From NCBI RefSeq assembly GCF_001028175.1, contig NZ_AEJF01000078.1, positions 1 to 64,000 on the forward strand: 64,000 nt of DNA, in the 5' to 3' direction. Shown piece after piece: positions 61,518 to 64,000 of the stretch (within the stretch, counting starts at the first letter, position 1; every line of letters starts with the position of its first letter). A model generated the notes under the pieces. It saw nothing but the letters and a program-made list of their open reading frames with translations. It made no database searches and was not told the DNA's origin. Made by a program: the position numbers and the translations under genes. This DNA is from Caballeronia mineralivorans PML1(12). GTDB lineage: Bacteria > Pseudomonadota > Gammaproteobacteria > Burkholderiales > Burkholderiaceae.

Positions 61518-64000
61518 TTAACTTGGTACATGCTCGCCGGGGCCGTGGCCATGGTCGTCGTGGCCGTCGTCGCGGTCCTCCGCTGAACGATCACGCCGCC
61601 GGGCCAGCCGGCTATGAATACCCGCAAACACAAGCGGCACGAAAAAGAGCGTGGAGACAGTGGCGAACAGCAATCCGCCGATCACCGCGCGGCCGAGTGG
61701 CGCATTTTGTTCGGAACCCTCACCGAAACCGAGCGCCATTGGAATCATGCCGATGATCATGGCGAAGGCCGTCATCAGCACCGGCCGGATACGGCTCGCG
61801 CCGGCTTCCAGCGCCGCGGTCAGCGGCGGCGCACCGGCTTGCAGCCGCTGGCGCGCGAACGCCACCATCAGGATACTGTTCGCGGTCGCGACACCCATGG
61901 TCATGATGGCGCCGGTCAAAGCCGGGACGCTCAGGTGCGTGCCGGTCAGGAACAGCATCCAGACGATACCGGCAAGCGCCGCCGGCAACGCGCTGACGAT
62001 GATGAGCGGATCGACCCACGACTGGAAATTCACCACGATCAGCAGATACACCAGCACGATCGCCATTGCCACGCCAACGCCCAGGCCGAAGAACGACGAG
62101 CGCATGGTCGCGACCTGGCCGCGCACGACAATCTGGCTGCCGCGCGGCAGGCTTGCGCGGGCATTGTTCACGAGCTTGTCGACCTGCGTCGCGATGCTGC
62201 CCAGGTCGCGCCCTTCCACGCTCACGAAAACGTCGATGACAGGGCGAATGTTGTAGTGGGTCACGACTGCAAACTGGTTTTGCGGCGTAACCTGCACGAG
62301 GTTGCCGAGCAGCTGCGTGGGTCCGGAGGCGCTGCCCGAGACGGGCGTGCGCAACAGTTCGTCGATCGATGAAATCTGATATTGCGGCGTCTGCACTGCG
62401 ACGCTGTATTCCACGCCATTCTTGTTGTTGAACCAGAAACCCGGCGATGTTTGCGAACTGCCGGAGAGCGAAATCAGCACGTTCTGCGCCACGTTGCTTG
62501 CAGTCAGGTTGAGCTGCTGAAGCCGGGTGCGATCCATTTGCAGGTTGAGCGCGGGTTCGTCGAGCTTCTGCTGGATGTGGGTGTCCACCGTGCCGGGAAT
62601 CTGGCGAATCGCTTTCATCAGCTTCGCCGCTACCTGGAAATTACCCTGCTGGTTGGCCCCGGATATCTGCACGTCGATAGCGGCGGGCAAACCGAAGTTC
62701 AGGATCTGCGTCACGATGTCCGCAGGCTGGAAGAAAAATTCCACACCGGGAAAGCGCTGCGGAAGTACGGCGCGCAACTTGTCCACGAAGTTCTGCGTGG
62801 GATCGTGGTCCGGCTTCAGTGCGACCTGGATCTCGCCATCGAGCGTGCCAATCGTGCCCGCGTTGCTGTACGACAAGTTGATGCCGCTATACGGCAAGCC
62901 GAGGTTATCGAGGATGGTGTTGAGCTGCGTGGCCGGCACGACCTCCCGCACCACGCGCTCCACTTCGTCCGCCAGCCGCGCCGTTTCCTCGATACGCGTG
63001 CCGGTCGGCGCGCGCATGTGCAGGCGAATGTCGCCGGCATCGACGCTTGGGAAGAAGTCTTCGCCGAGCACGAACACCAGTCCCATCGACACCAGGCAAA
63101 AGCCGAGGAACCCTGTTGCGAACATCCGGCGCCGCACCAGCAGCGTGCTGAGAATCACGATGTAGGTTGCGCGCATGCGCTCGAAAGCGGCGTCGAAACG
63201 GTGATACAAGCGCATGAACAAATTCGGCTTCGAACCGTTCTTCCGCTTGTGCGCGTGGCCCATCAGCAGCATGGCGAGCGTCGGCACGAGCGTACGCGAC
63301 AGAATGTACGACGCGAGCATCGCGAACACCACGGCTTCGGCGAGCGGCACGAACAGGTAACGCGCGACGCCGGTCAGGAAGAACATCGGTACGAACACGA
63401 TACAGATGCAGAGGGTGGAAACCAGTGCGGGAACCGCGATTTCACCGGCCCCTTCCAGGATCGCCTCGTGCAAGTCCGTGCCCATGTGCAAATGCCGCTC
63501 GATGTTCTCGATGGTCACCGTTGCATCGTCGACCAGGATACCCACCGCGAGCGCGAGCCCGCCCAGCGTCATGATGTTGATGGTCTGGCCGAGCGCGTGC
63601 AGGGCAAGCAGTGAAGAGAGGATCGACAGCGGAATCGAGACGGCGATGATGCAGGTGCTGCGCCAGTTGCCGAGGAACAGCAGGATCATGGCGGCCGTCA
63701 GCGCAGCGGCAATCAGCGCTTCGCGAATCACGCCCTGCACTGCCGCCTTGACGAACACCGATTGATCGAAGAGCGCGGTGATGGTGAGGTCCGGCGGCAA
63801 GGAGGCCCGGGCGCTCGGTAACAGGTCGTAGAGGGTATTCACAATCGACAGCGTCGACGCGCTGCCGTTTTTAAGAATGGAGATCAGGACACCGCGATGC
63901 CCGTTCTGCCGCACGATATTGGTCTGAGGAGAGAAACCGTCGCGCACATGGGCGACCTCTCTCAGGTAGGTGGTTGCGCCGTTCAGCGTGCGCACGGGAA
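61518..64000 (-). CDS. RND efflux pump inner-membrane protein (partial, 5' end outside window)
   Basis: The visible part is about 827 codons of an HAE1/AcrB-type transporter. It includes FDQSVFVKAAVQGVIREAL, the helix-4 motif GGLALAVGILVDDATVTIENIERHL with the proton-relay Asp pair, GEDFFPSVDAGDIRLHMRAPTGT, and a second set of helices ending in GRAVIGGLLFATVSTLFFVPLVF. The N-terminal portion lies past 64000. The last about 25 residues are Asp/His-rich (DGHDDHGHGPGEH), unusual for the family. It is the first visible gene of a pump-adaptor-duct-regulator-kinase series. Confidence 0.93.
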   Translation of the reverse strand, partial: PVRTLNGATTYLREVAHVRDGFSPQTNIVRQNGHRGVLISILKNGSASTLSIVNTLYDLLPSARASLPPDLTITALFDQSVFVKAAVQGVIREALIAAALTAAMILLFLGNWRSTCIIAVSIPLSILSSLLALHALGQTINIMTLGGLALAVGILVDDATVTIENIERHLHMGTDLHEAILEGAGEIAVPALVSTLCICIVFVPMFFLTGVARYLFVPLAEAVVFAMLASYILSRTLVPTLAMLLMGHAHKRKNGSKPNLFMRLYHRFDAAFERMRATYIVILSTLLVRRRMFATGFLGFCLVSMGLVFVLGEDFFPSVDAGDIRLHMRAPTGTRIEETARLADEVERVVREVVPATQLNTILDNLGLPYSGINLSYSNAGTIGTLDGEIQVALKPDHDPTQNFVDKLRAVLPQRFPGVEFFFQPADIVTQILNFGLPAAIDVQISGANQQGNFQVAAKLMKAIRQIPGTVDTHIQQKLDEPALNLQMDRTRLQQLNLTASNVAQNVLISLSGSSQTSPGFWFNNKNGVEYSVAVQTPQYQISSIDELLRTPVSGSASGPTQLLGNLVQVTPQNQFAVVTHYNIRPVIDVFVSVEGRDLGSIATQVDKLVNNARASLPRGSQIVVRGQVATMRSSFFGLGVGVAMAIVLVYLLIVVNFQSWVDPLIIVSALPAALAGIVWMLFLTGTHLSVPALTGAIMTMGVATANSILMVAFARQRLQAGAPPLTAALEAGASRIRPVLMTAFAMIIGMIPMALGFGEGSEQNAPLGRAVIGGLLFATVSTLFFVPLVFAGIHSRLARRRDRSAEDRDDGHDDHGHGPGEHVPS

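Overview
The window looks like a chromosomal segment of a GC-rich betaproteobacterium of the Burkholderiaceae (Paraburkholderia, Caballeronia or Burkholderia type). The grounds are the high GC content, a stand-alone second-type infA, an IrlR/IrlS-like two-component pair, small H-NS-family proteins, and many LysR-regulated catabolic blocks fed by ABC importers. I see no rRNA, tRNA, insertion sequence, phage gene or CRISPR array. These family calls were made by reading the translations, without a database search.

Layout. 1-8.4 kb holds housekeeping and small genes: a C-terminal gene fragment, infA, a leftward zwf / ROK sugar kinase / HAD phosphatase operon, an arylamine N-acetyltransferase, an extra class B penicillin-binding protein, and three small unknown proteins. 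8.5-14.1 kb holds a nickel/cobalt permease, a fatty acid desaturase, a PhnD-like protein without signal peptide, a luciferase-like monooxygenase, a small unknown protein and an H-NS-type protein.

14.3-25.5 kb is an L-rhamnose locus. One leftward operon (rhaM, lactonase, ABC ATPase, two permeases, binding protein) and a second leftward operon (SDR, MFS carrier, L-rhamnonate dehydratase, L-rhamnose 1-dehydrogenase) flank a rightward LysR gene. Together they import rhamnose and oxidise it by the non-phosphorylating route as far as 2,4-diketo-3-deoxyrhamnonate. The last cleaving enzyme is not in the window.

26.4-35.7 kb is an unusual block. It combines a ribose-type (CUT2) ABC importer and two periplasmic binding proteins with an SfnB/DszC-like flavin oxidoreductase, a DszA/NtaA-like FMN monooxygenase and an MFS carrier. 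Sugar-type transport is therefore coupled to enzymes usually seen in organosulfur use. I consider it the best candidate for an undescribed uptake-and-oxidation system.

35.7-46.9 kb is a hydroquinone/hydroxyquinol catabolic operon: two-subunit hydroquinone dioxygenase, semialdehyde dehydrogenase, maleylacetate reductase, a complete branched-chain-amino-acid-type ABC importer, an intradiol dioxygenase and a Rieske ferredoxin. It lies downstream of a LysR gene. A 19-bp dyad with T-N11-A geometry and a plausible promoter sit in the gap before the operon.

47-56 kb holds an MscS channel fused to a cyclic-nucleotide-binding domain, a secreted Gly/Ser/His-rich repeat protein with about 30 copies of an 18-bp repeat, and a PotABCD-like ABC importer. 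56.5-64 kb holds a leftward RND efflux operon (pump truncated by the window end, adaptor, NodT-type outer-membrane lipoprotein) followed by its probable response regulator and sensor kinase.
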